From Flaccisagitta enflata (taxonomy: Eukaryota > Chaetognatha > Sagittoidea > Aphragmophora): a DNA stretch of 64,000 bases. Position numbers and translations under genes: made by a program. This document shows positions 53,202 to 63,749 of the stretch, in pieces (within the stretch, counting starts at the first letter, position 1; the number at the start of each line of letters is the position of its first letter). Under the pieces are notes generated by a model. That model was given only the letters and a program-made list of their open reading frames with translations, did no database searches and was not told where the DNA came from. The DNA lies in contig OZ231126.1 of NCBI GenBank assembly GCA_965153355.1, positions 16,616,001 to 16,680,000 on the forward strand, written 5' to 3'.

Positions 53202-56200
53202 ATGAACTCTGTTAACATGATCTCGTTGACGTTGGTGGCGTTGATCTCGATGGCGACGACGTCGTTCGGTGGCGTGGCGTCCAATTCCTTCCTCACCGCC
53301 TCAGACCAGAGTAGACTAGTCGGAATATTCCAGGTAAAGTCACAAGTATTCTCAGTGGGGTATGATTGGGACAAGGTCGGACACTCGGCAAGATGCGGAG
53401 TCTATGATCGTGTGACGCGATGACGTAACCGTAACGTCGACCCCGCGCTACGTTTTGCTGTGGATAGACTAAGCGACCAACCGATATCGAGAGCGTAGGT
53501 CTCGCAAGTGAACAGATTGGTTATCAAAAAGCTTAGTTTTCGTTTTATTAACCCCTTGCTTTCCGACTCTATTGACCTCAGGGCGCTTTGTCCTCTGCGA
53601 CAGACGGCGCCACCCTTCACCACGGCGTCAAGGGCTTGCGAGCGTTGGGGGCTGATGTTGCCGATGCCGGTGCCGTATGTGGGAAACTAGCCGACAGCCT
53701 CGACGCCTCAAATCTCGAATCCGTGTACTATGTCGCCTCTGCGGGTAGGGATATTTGTCACTTCCGGTTTCATTATGTGTAACATGCGCTATCAATTCTT
53801 GGGATTTGGGAGTCTCATTTAACTAACACAACCTCAAATCCTTGACACACTATCACTCTCTTTTTCTCTCGTACTTAGGTTCTATTCTCGGCTGCCCTCC
53901 ATCGGTTGACGCCGGCATGATCACGGCTGCCATTTCGTCGCCTTCGTCCGTCACCGCGATGTTCCACGCCGTTGGCGCCGCTTCTGCGTTAGGTTTGGAA
54001 ATCGACGCCGCCACCGCGTTGGCTTCCCTATCAGCCTTGCTCAAGAAAGATGACGGCATTCTCGCCATGGGTTATTCATTTCACATCGCATCAGCAGTTG
54101 GAGGTCTGCATCTTCTGTCGATCATTGAATCATGTTTCTGATTGCTTCTTTTTACTGATACTTGTATTTATGCTGCTTTGTATTTGGCGCGCAGGCCGCT
54201 TGTAATAGTAATGGAATTGTATGGCAAGCTCAAATGGAATGGATCCTTGCAAACCACTCAAATTGGACCATACTATTCTACCAACCATAACCAAACATTC
54301 TATTTCTTACAGGCGCTCTTCAGCAATTCTACGATAACATCGAAGATGTGGTGGAGCAAGCGGACGAGGTCGATGGTCGTTTCCTGCAGTTCGAAGGCGG
54401 TCTTTACACATCCGCTGTGGTTGTGGATGGTGCGTTCAAGCTGGCGCAGGCCGCCGGCGCCGCCTCCGTCGCACCAGCGGACAAAGTCGTGCAGATGGCC
54501 AACTATTTTCTCAGTCGGAAAAACGTCCATCATATCAAAAGTGCCGCGTGGATGGTTTCGGTTATCAAAACGCTCAACACCAACGGGTAGGCTTCAATTC
54601 CAATACTAAAGGTTGTTTAGCTGGACGTCAGGTTGTCTGTTGGATGGTTGGCGTTTAGATACAGAGAAAATGATTTGGTTGATTTGAGTGTGGAAAATGG
54701 CCAACGAAAATATCGACTTGATCAATTGAACTTGAATCGGATTGCCGCCTTTTGTACTCTTTCACCACTTTTTAGTCGTGAACACGCGACTCTACACCTT
54801 GCCATGTCGGTTGGCCCGTCTGTCGGTCCCTCCATCCTTCACATTTTTGAATTGTGACCGTCCTCGACACTGGTGAAGTGTATCGAATCCTGCCTTGTTT
54901 AACTTCCCATTTTCTCGTTGATTTTTTAGCTTCCACCGTCCCGTGGTTGTGCGGCGATCCTCCCCCGTGTCCATTCCCACATCGGCGAAGAAAGTCGTTG
55001 TCAGTGTCTCGGATCTAATGGGCGGTGCGATCGGGGGACTGGATGTCGTCGCCGATTCTCTCACCAAGAAGGGAGACTCCGCTCCTGTTTTGCAAAAGGT
55101 TTGTCGCGTTTGGCCAGTGACTATCCTTGCTATTGATTAGGAGGAAGTTAGGCCTGCCTATGAAAACCCCGCTGATTGGAAGCATGTTGTCGTTTTTCTG
55201 ATGAGTTACGTACTAAGTCGGATGTCAATATGTGGAAGAATTTTTGATCGGTGTATTGACATAAAAGAGTGAAAAGATGTAGATTTTTAGCAGTTTTATT
55301 CTTTTCTCTGTTCTTTTAGTACAAGAAAAGACAGTTAATGATTTATGTATTACTGATGTCATAAATTACCCAGTTTTGCTGAAAATGAGACCCATAAATT
55401 CTACAGAGATTAGTTTTGTTTTTGTTTTATTATTTTTACGGAGAATGATTCTTTGCTAGTACAGTCGAGCCCCGCTCTAACGGACCCGCCACCAACAGAA
55501 TTCTGTTTATAACAGATGCAAATTTATAGTTGCTTTGAGTTAATTTCTTTAATTTCCTCTATTGGCAATAACAGAAGTCCGCCTAAATTTTAAAAAAAAT
55601 TATTGGTCCCCTGAAATCCGTTAGAGCGGGGTTCAACTGTATAAATGGATTTTATCCACTCGCGACCTCGATTCTCACGACAGGTTCCTCTGGTCGCTAT
55701 TTCCGAGGATGGATCTCTCTTTGAACTCGACTTCTCCGTCGCCGGTAAAGACGCTAATCGTGGATTCTATCTCCTCACCGTGTCCGCCACATTGGCCGTG
55801 AAGGCCAAACAGGAAGGCGAACAGGTGGATGCCGCCATCCCACTCATCGGTAACGTTGGCGCCCAAGTAGAGCTCACGGTAAGTTATATGTGTTTGGTAG
55901 GAGTTCATATTATTCGAGAATTACTTTGGTGTCTACGTATACTATCTGCTTGGTCATTACCATCTTTATTTCTTGCCTATTGTATTAGGTTATCACCGAA
56001 GTAAGCGTTGAGAATGTCGAGATTGGAATCGCGGATCGTGATCAGTCAGTCGCTCCCAAAACCACGCGAGTCCAATTCCCGAACAAAGTGAGTGAACCGA
56101 GTGATTTTCTGGTGTTGTGACGCGGACAGCTTGTATTTCAACTGGCAACAAACAACTGTTTCATGAGTAAATCGAATTAAACAGTAATCTTTTTAGTCGC

Positions 56201-57181
56201 GGACTCGCGACTCTAGAACTCGCCGTGTCGGTCGGTCGGTCGGTCGGTCGGTCGGTCGGTCGGTCGGTCCGTAACAAAAACAAAATGCGAGCGTTTCTTC
56301 GCTATTCTGCTCCTGCCCACCCGTCCGCGACTTAGGGGGAGTGTATACGGCCTTGTTCCTTTTTGCAGGTGCCAACTATGTTGGAAGTGGATTCTCATCA
56401 AAAGGTCATCATGAAGTTCTCTTTGAAAGATGTGAACGACGCCAGTTCCTCATCCATTCAAGTTCATCAGGTAAGCAACCAACTAGGATTCTTAAACTTA
56501 GGCTTCTCACTCGATACTCGTAAGAATTTGGCTTTCAGATTGTGAACGTTTTAGGTTCAGACAGTGTCTGAATCAGACACACAACTCTACAAAAGGCTCT
56601 TTCCGTCCATCCATCGGTTCATGGGTCTGTTGGTTCATCGGTCCGTGGTCAGAAAAACGAGCTTCATAGATACTTGTTATGTACGACATTGTACGTTTGT
56701 GTGTGGTGGTTTGGATTGGGATGTGGATGGGGGTTGATGCCCCTGCCCACCCGTCTGTAACGATATTGTGACCCCGCGTCACTTGCTTAATCAACCCTTG
56801 TGTGCTTTCTGCTGATTTAAGGCGTTTGTGCGACTGTCTTCTGGTGGGCGTGACGTCTTTTTCGTCGCCGATGTTGAGCCAGGCACGGGTCTCTACAAGT
56901 TTGATATGGATGTCGGAGCTTCGGCAAAGGACTTCTCTAGTCAATCAGGTGGGTTCAAATTGATCCCCTTTGAATCTGGTGGCGTATGCCTAGAATTGTA
57001 TTTTCGGAGATGTCTCTGCACTTTTCAAGCCTACTGGCTACCCCTTTAACTCTCAGGAAAATATTCCATGTATTTGGTGGTCGGCGATGCGCTCATTGCC
57101 AATCCCATCGCGTGGGAATTGGTGGACATGCAACTTACCTTTCAAGGAGAGCCCACCCCACTCGCGTCCCATCAAAAACAG
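53202..57181 (+). CDS. RPN2: Ribophorin II (RPN2), oligosaccharyltransferase subunit, N-terminal 537 aa
   Basis: Exons 53202-53333, 53582-53744, 53879-54103, 54313-54586, 54930-55098, 55684-55878, 55989-56087, 56369-56470, 56822-56948 and 57057-57181; all phases join. Exon 1 is a signal peptide (MISLTLVALISMATTSFGGV). Recognisable RPN2 blocks are FLQFEGGLYTSAVVVDGAFK, ADRDQSVAPKTTRVQFPNK and YSMYLVVGDALIANPIAWEL. RPN2 is an ER membrane subunit of the complex that N-glycosylates nascent proteins. The last visible exon ends at a CAG/GTGCTT donor. The C-terminal region with membrane spans was not found up to 64000, so either a very long intron follows or the remainder is beyond the window. Several small TEs sit in its introns. 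Confidence 0.93.
54774..54899 (+). mobile_element. Complete short hairpin-GGTC element in RPN2 intron 4
   Basis: After CTTTTT: hairpin AGTCGTGAACACGCGACT, CTACACCTTGC, GGTTGGCCCGTC, then a degenerate middle, ending CCTGCCTTGTT. It stops 30 bp before exon 5. Confidence 0.8.
55462..55639. mobile_element. pogo-type MITE, 178 bp, TA target
   Basis: TA-CAGTCGAGCCCCGCTCTAA at one end and TTAGAGCGGGGTTCAACTG-TA at the other give 23-bp inverted repeats with a few mismatches. There is no coding capacity. TA duplication and CAGT ends fit Tc1/mariner-pogo. In RPN2 intron 5. Confidence 0.88.
56195..56357 (+). mobile_element. Complete hairpin-GGTC element abutting RPN2 exon 8 acceptor
   Basis: Hairpin AGTCGCGGACTCGCGACT, nine GGTC units, GCTCCTGCCCACCCGTCCGC, arm CCGCGACTT, end ATACGGCCTTGTT. 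The exon 8 splice acceptor follows after CCTTTTTGCAG, so the element end lies within the branch-point/pyrimidine-tract region. Confidence 0.88.
56560..56795 (+). mobile_element. Hairpin-GGTC family, ACAGTGTCTG variant
   Basis: Hairpin with arms CAGACAGTGTCTG and CAGACACA, then CTCTACAAAAGGCTC, GTCC/GGTC-like units, GCCCCTGCCCACCCGTC and the variant end GTGACCCCGCGTCACTTGC. In RPN2 intron 8, ending 27 bp before exon 9. Confidence 0.65.
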
Positions 57182-57239
57182 GTGCTTGGTCCTCCCTGAT
57201 TTCCTTGATGTAGCGTTCAAGATTTTCCTCTGACGTTTA

Positions 57240-57780
57240 CTCAGTCCGACCATCTTTTCTCATTCTTTATTTCTGTCTTTCAATCCGTCCTCCGTTCAAT
57301 TCTGGCTGTCTTTTTGACATTTACTCTTCCTCTCATGCTGCCTTTCAACCCAATTTTCAGTCTGCCTGTTTCTATCCCTCATTAGTCACGTCTCATACTC
57401 CCTCTCATTCTGCCTCTCATTCTACTTCTTATTCTGCCTCTTTACATCTCATTCTACCTCTCTACATCTCATTCTACCTCTTATTCGCCTTCTCATACTG
57501 CCTCTCATTTTGCCTCTCTACATCTTATTCTACCTCTTCATTCTATCCCTCATTCTGCTTCTTATTCTGCTTCTCATACTGCCTCTGATTCTGCCTCTGA
57601 TTCTGCCTCTGATTCTGCCTCTGATTCTGCCTCTCATTCTATTTCATTCCACTTTTCATTCTACCTTTCATTCCGCTTTTCATTCTACCTTTCATGCCAC
57701 TTTTCATTCTACCTTACATTCCACTTTTCTCTCAACCTCATTCTGCCTCTTATTCTACCTCAGCTTACCTCTCATTCTTC
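57240..57780. repeat. TCTGCCTCTCATTC degenerate array
   Basis: Pyrimidine-rich units of 12-15 bp. Confidence 0.85.
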
Positions 57781-57884
57781 TACTCATTGTTCGATCTTCC
57801 TAGTATTTTTCCTAAAATTATTACACTTTTCTTTCTCTCTTTTATTAGGATTCCTATCATTCTGCCTTTCATTCTTCCTCGCTC

Positions 57885-57972
57885 TTTTCTCCTTTTCTCC
57901 TTTTCTCCTTTTCTCCTTTTCTCCTTTTCTCCTTTTCTCCTTTTCTCCTTTTCTCCTTTTCTCCTTTCCTCC
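57885..57972. repeat. (CTCCTTTT)n
   Basis: About ten 8-bp units. Confidence 0.95.
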
Positions 57973-58144
57973 TTTTCTTTTCTGGGGTTTATGATCCTTT
58001 TCATCTCACGGCGTCCAGTAACAAACCCTAGGTCCAAAAAAATGGTCAAGCCTCCTGACCAGGGGAAATGTTTTTTTTGATGCATTAGCTACAAATTAAT
58101 GGTAAAAAAAAAAATCTGCTAAGAAATATAGAATTGATGGTTAA

Positions 58145-58606
58145 ATGAACGGATTTTAAAAAATGGATAAGTTTTTTATGCTTTGACCGATTTGGTTAAT
58201 ATTTGGTGGGAAGTTGTACTAGGGTAAGGCGCTTTACATCCTTTCCGATTTTTGTGATCCGACCAACCCAACCAGCCCAACCAGCCTATCGGCCTAAAAG
58301 TGAAAAACGTGCATAACTTTGGCATTTTTCAACCAATTTGGTTGAAATTTGGTATGGAGTCTCTAAATGGAAGGACTCAACATATGTATGTGATTTATAT
58401 GCATTTGAGCATGCTAACTGGCCAAACCGACCTACCACCCAACCAGCCAACGGGCCTAAAAGTGAAAAACTTGCATAACTTTGTCATTTTTCAACTAATT
58501 TGGTTGAAACTTGGTATGGAGTCTCTAAATAGAAGAACTCAACATACGCACACTATTTATCCTGTCAAACCAGCCTACCACCCAACCAGCCTACCAGTTT
58601 AAAAGT
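58145..58606 (+). mobile_element. Partial third copy of the ~300-bp satellite element
   Basis: Head (AAAAAATGGATAAGTTTTTT) plus about one and a half satellite units, homologous to 35979-37605. The hairpin start is missing. It stops at AAAAGTG before AACAAGGCC of the next element. Confidence 0.8.
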
Positions 58607-60050
58607 GAACAAGGCCAACACCTATAAGTCGCGTGCAGGACAATAATAACTGAACTGACCTGACTCCTTATTGTATCTTTTTATTGAAAATCAGACTTAA
58701 ACGCAACCCAAAACAGACCCAAACCAGACTCAAACCAGACACAAACTAGACTCAAACCAGACTCAAACCAGACTCAAACCAGAATTAAACCAGACCGAAA
58801 CCAGACATAAACCAGACATAAACCAGATTTAAGCCAGACTCAAACTAGACTCAAACCAGACTCAAACCCTACTCAAACCCTACTCAAACCCTACTCAAAC
58901 CAGACTCAAACCAGACTCAAACCAGACTCAAACCAGGATCAAACCAGACTCAAACCAGACTTAAACCAGACCGAAACCAGGCTCAAACCAGGCTCAAACC
59001 AGAATCAAAACAGACTCAAACCAGACTCAAACCAGACCAAAACCAGACCAAAACCAGACCAAAACCAGACCAAAACCAGACCAAAACCAGACCAAAACCA
59101 GACCTAAATCAGACCTAAATCAGACCTAAACCAAACATAAATCATACATAAACGTAAATCAAACATAAACCAGACAAAAAACAGACATAGACCAGACCTA
59201 AACCAGACCTAGACCAGACCTAACCCAGACCTAAACCAGACATAAATCAGACATGAACCAGTCTTAAACCAGACTTAAACCAGACTTAAACCAGACTTAA
59301 ACCAGACATAAACCAGACTTAAACCAGACTTAAACCAGACTTTAACCATACTTAAACCAGACTTAAACCAAACTTTAACCAGACTTAAACCTTTAGATTT
59401 AAACCAGCAGACTTAAACCAGCAGACTTAAACCAGCAGATTTAAACCAGCGGACAAAAATGACCAAAATGACAAAAAATGATCAAAAATGACCAAAAATG
59501 ACCAAAAATGACCAAAAATGACCAAAAATGACCAAAAATGACCAAAAATGACCAAAAATGACCAAAAATGACCAAAAATGACCAAAAATGACCAAATTGA
59601 CCAAATTGACCAAAAATGACCAAAAATGACCAAAAATAACAAAAATGAAAAAAATGACAAAAATGACAAAAATGACCAAATATAATTGAAAATGACCCAC
59701 CATGAATCCTCGGAACCGCCAGGACGATTTTTGGATAACAGTAAGTTTTTCTTCAGTTTGGTACTGTACCCATGTGCGGGAATCAAGATGCTTCCATTAA
59801 AAAATATTTCATCGGGCACTTTTTGAAAAAAAATCACTTTTTGTAAAAATGTGTTGCATATGCGAAATATGTTGCATATGCGAAATACACATGTTGCATA
59901 TGCGAAATACAGGTGTTGCATATGCGAAATATGTTGCATATGCGAAATACAGGTATTGCAAATGCGAAATATACTGCATTTTCAACATGTGTGACATATG
60001 CAACATACATATATTGCATTTGCTTATTAAAGCTATCTAAAGATCACACG
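58607..60050 (-). mobile_element. Hairpin-GGTC family end followed by three arrays
   Basis: AACAAGGCCAACACCTATAA with arm GTCGCGTGC matches the end at 9449-9470. Then come a 12-bp AAACCAGACTCA array (58680-59450), a 10-bp AAAAATGACC array (59447-59690) and a GCATATGCGAAATA array (59845-60010). A possible far end is ACACGCAACTAGCG near 60035. Extent beyond the first end is inferred. Confidence 0.5.
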
Positions 60051-60348
60051 CAACTAGCGTTAAGATCTAGGTAGTTATTTGTGACTATTTATCCATTTCA
60101 TGATGAGCATAGTGACAGACAAAGATGGTCAACTAAACATCATATTCAAAATATTGTGAGACCATATATGTTACACATGGTAAGAATGGTTGAAGTAAGG
60201 ACTTATCATCAGCTTTTCATCGATAAATACCGATGAATACTGATGAGACGTCCTTCTCGGTGAAGAAGTCAGTTTCTCAAAGAGAAAAGGTTCATCGATC
60301 GAGAGCTGATTCAAACCCTAACTCTTAATTCGTATGAATTTACTTTTC

Positions 60349-60559
60349 AGTCGCGTGCTACGCGACTCTACACCCCGCTTTGTCGGTCCGTCCGTCGGTC
60401 CGTCCGTCCGTCCGTCGGTCTGTCGGTCCGTCACACTTTACTTTTTCGGCGTTTCTGGGGTTTTTGGCTAAACCGTTCCTGCCCAAATGCTCCACTGACC
60501 ACAAATATGGCCCCTGCCCACCCGCACGCGACTGGGGTAGCCGTGTATCCGGCCTTGTT
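60349..60559 (+). mobile_element. Complete hairpin-GGTC element (211 bp)
   Basis: Hairpin AGTCGCGTGCTACGCGACT, CTACACCCCGC, GTCC/GGTC units, TTACTTTTTCGGCG, GCCCCTGCCCACCCGCACGC, arm CACGCGACTGG, end GTATCCGGCCTTGTT. This is the best-preserved reference copy. Confidence 0.9.
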
Positions 60560-60797
60560 AATACATGTCTTCTTCATCTCTATCATTATACGACATTTAA
60601 ATATGATGGCTAAATGAAAGGGGTCTAATAAACAAACAAAACAAAAACAATTATATGTATGACCCATATTAGATTAGAATTTCTGCCAAGGATTCTTTTT
60701 CACGGACCGAGCTTTATCATCGGCGATATGGGTAGCGATGATCACCTTACTCTTAAGGGGTAAGGCCGGAGTGTCATCATCGGTGATTTTGGTTGCG

Positions 60798-61456
60798 CGA
60801 GGCCGGATACACGGCTACCCTAGTCGCGTGCTGGTGGGCAGGAGCAGTGCTGGAGAAGGTCACCAGGGCATCTGGGCAGGAGCAGTAGGCTTAAAAAGCT
60901 CGAAAACGCCGAAAAAGTAACTAGTCATCCAAGGATTGCACATGGTCAGCACCTGTGGAACATAGGGGGGAATTTCCAGACGTCCTTAGGGGCATATTTC
61001 AGGCCTTAGATGATTGATTTAGGCCACTGAATGCATATTTGAAGGCTGGAGGGCAGAATCAAGGCTTGGAGAGCAGATTTGAGATTTGAAGGGCAAATTG
61101 GAGCCACTGAGGCCTGATTTGCCGCTTGGAGGGCTAATTGAAGGTTTGGAGGGCAGATTTGATGTCTGGAGGCCAGATTAGAGGGGGGGGCTGATTTGAA
61201 GTCTGGTAGGCTGATTTGATGCCTGGAGGGTTAAGTTGAGGGCTGGGAGGGCATATTTGAAGCCTTGATGGTCAACGGGGGGGGGGGAATGAAAGGATGG
61301 AAGGACGGACGGAAGGATGGACGTCTGGTAATTCCCCCCTGTGTTCTACAGGACATCGGCCCTTTGGGGCCGCTGCCCAAAAAGGGAACCACCGACCGAC
61401 CAACGGATTGACCGACCGACCAAAGGACCGAGGTGTTGAGTCGCATAGCACGCGTC
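60798..61456 (-). mobile_element. Hairpin-GGTC element with GGGCAGCGGCC module
   Basis: Same layout as 51244-52085: CCGGATACACGGCTACCC and arm AGTCGCGTGC at the start. A degraded left module repeat follows near 60960 (GGGGGGAATTTCCAGACGTC). Next are units like GGAGGGCAGATTTGA, and the right repeat 61318-61378 ends GGGGCCGCTGCCC. GACC units and the hairpin AGTCGCATAGCACGCGTCT close it. Confidence 0.8.
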
Positions 61457-61674
61457 TAAAAATGTGTGTCAGAAACCCATGGTGGAACATATTGATCGAC
61501 ATATCTCACTTCGATTACCAATTTTGTCAAAGTGCCAAAATATCCAGTTGACTCTAATTCAGTCCCGATCTAGAATAGATTGAGTATAAAACAAAAAAAT
61601 TCTAAAAAAAATCACCGAAGTTGCACCATGAGTCCAATTTTTTCTTTATGAAAGTTGAAACAACATTGCCCTTA

Positions 61675-61825
61675 AACAAGGCCGGTTACACGGCCACCTG
61701 TTGCGGATGAGTGGGCAAGGGCGGAAATGCGCGTTTTCCCACTTTTCAACTTGAGCGTGACAGACCGACCAATGGACCGACGGACCGACGAACCAAGCCC
61801 CTTATAGAGTTGCGTGTCCGCAACT
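61675..61825 (-). mobile_element. Complete hairpin-GGTC element, first of a back-to-back pair
   Basis: AACAAGGCCGGTTACACGGC, GGCAAGGGCGGAAATGCGCG, GACC units, CCTTATAGAG, then the hairpin AGTTGCGTGTCCGCAACT. Immediately followed by the next copy. Confidence 0.88.
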
Positions 61826-61950
61826 AAACAAGGCAGCACTGGTCGCGAACGGGTGGGCAGGAGGGAAAAACCTCGAAAAGTGACTGTTTCGGACAGACCG
61901 ACGGACCAACGGACCGACAAAGTGGCTTATAGAGTCGCGTGTCCACGACT
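61826..61950 (-). mobile_element. Complete hairpin-GGTC element, second of the pair
   Basis: AAACAAGGCAGCACTGGTCG, GGGTGGGCAGG, GACC units, GGCTTATAGAG, hairpin AGTCGCGTGTCCACGACT, then AAAAA. No spacer from the preceding copy. From 61960 to 62368 no feature is seen. Confidence 0.88.
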
Positions 61951-62370
61951 AAAAAGGTGGCCAGACATACTAGTAAGCAGAGGCGCGTAATTTTTTCCAC
62001 ATCTCAACGTCCTTAACGAATTGAGCAAGAGACCCTGGATTGATCCTATGTTAGACAGGGAAAGCGAAGATTTTCATGGGTTTGAATCCTGCCTTTTCAG
62101 CTAGAAAAACGGGAAGCCGCTAAAGGCCGCTGCCTAAATGTTGCTGTTTGTTAATGATTTGTGTTCAGCAGCTTCATAGCTACATTGTATAAAAAAGTAC
62201 AAATCAAAACGCCATCAGATCTACTTCACTGACAAATATTTACATGTTGCGTCATACACTAACTCCACTATGAAAAACGGACTCGAAAGTTTCACTTTCC
62301 CTCGCTACCTATGTTGAATATTTTACACACATTGTTTCAATGGTAACAATCTGGGGTCTGTAGCTTTTTT

Positions 62371-63240
62371 AGATGCGTCCTCGCATCTCTATAAGAGGGT
62401 GTGTCCCCTTCATATCTCTTCATGTCTCTAACATCTCTTTTGTCTCTTTTGTCTCTTTTGTCTCTTTTGTCTCTCGTATGTCTCTTATGTCTCCTATATG
62501 TCTTTTTTATCTCTCATGTCTTTAATTTCTTATGTATCTTAGGTCTCTTATGTCTCCTATGTCTCTTATGTCTCTTTTGTCTCTTTTGTCTCTTTTGTCT
62601 CCTACATCACTTTCGTACCTATATGTCTCTTATGTCCCCTATGTCTTCTATATGTCTCTCATGTCTCTTATGTCTCTTAAGTCTCTTATGTCTCTTATGT
62701 CTCTTATGTCTCTTATGTCTCTTATGTCTCTTAGGTCTCTTAGGTCTCTTATGTCTCTTATGTCTCTTATGTCTCTTCATGTCTCTTTATGTCTCATATG
62801 TCTCCTTATGTTTCCTTATGTCTCTTCATGTCACTCCATGTCTCTTCAAGTCCCTTCATGTCTCTTCATGAGGACAAGCTGAGGGGAGGCGTGGGGGGGA
62901 TGGGGAGGCGTCGGGGGGTGGGGGGGCGTGGGGGTTATGGGGAGCCGTGGGGGATGGAGGTGTGGGGGAGTGGAGGCGTGGTGTGTGTGGGGAGGTGTGG
63001 GGGGTCAGGTAGGCGGTGGGGGGTGGGGAGGCGTGGAGGTGGGGAGGCGTAGGGGGTGGGGAGGCGTGGGGGCGATGGGGAGGGGTGGGGGTTGATGGAG
63101 GAATCAGTTCATATTTTTCTCTTACTATGTATCTTTATATTTTCATATCATTATATCCTAATATCTTTATATCTTAATAATTTCTATCATTATATCTTAC
63201 ATCTAAAGAGGACGCATCTATTGGACATCTCTTGGCCTTG
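62371..63240 (+). mobile_element. Hairpin-GGTC family, ATGCGTCC subfamily, long copy
   Basis: Hairpin AGATGCGTCCTCGCATCT after TTTTTT, then CTATAAGAGGGTGTGTCCC. A 9-bp TGTCTCTTA array covers 62410-62870, a G-rich tract with GAGGCGTGGGG units 62880-63100, and an AT-rich part follows. The third arm is AGAGGACGCATCT and the end is CATCTCTTGGCCTTGTT. Confidence 0.88.
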
Positions 63241-63749
63241 TTTGTTGAGAGAAATGCTCTCTCAAAGTTGATGCAAATTTTGGATGAAATGGCATTATCA
63301 GATGAAGTATATAAAAATGAAATGGAGCCAATTGATCATTGAATTCAGACGTCATTATAATTCATAACTCTAAAACAAACATGAAATTCGGCCAGTTGAA
63401 ATGTGTAAATCCCATACCCCACCTAGATCATTAAAAGAATTTGCAATTTCATGTAACACGGAAAAAAGAAGAGGGTTTAGATATAAATGATTAAAAGCCC
63501 CCCTACCAATACCTTTTATAAATGCCGGGAACTGTATTCAACAACAGCGCGGAGCATACCTGCGCCATGCATACTAAATCTAAACGCAAATTTGATGCTT
63601 CATGGTTTTCGCATAGAAACCCGAATATTACTCAACTTGCGCGGAATGTAGTCATTGCGCAAGAATAGTCTTTTTTTGTGATCTCGCTACTTTTCTTTCT
63701 TACACCTCCACGTTTTCTCGTTATTTATTTACTTATTTTCATCTTAATG

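Noticed and set aside
54142-54609. 155-aa plus ORF (MLLFTDTCIYAALY)
   Set aside because: Out-of-frame reading across RPN2 exon 4; the RPN2 frame matches the family.
56986-57213. Continuation of RPN2 beyond the CAG at 57181 to the in-frame stop (HQKQVLGPP)
   Set aside because: RPN2 proteins continue with a long conserved C-terminal region. A GTGCTT donor at that position is more likely than a truncated protein, though not proven.
59427-59939. ORF reading FGHFWSFLVI repeats
   Set aside because: Read-through of the 10-bp AAAAATGACC array.
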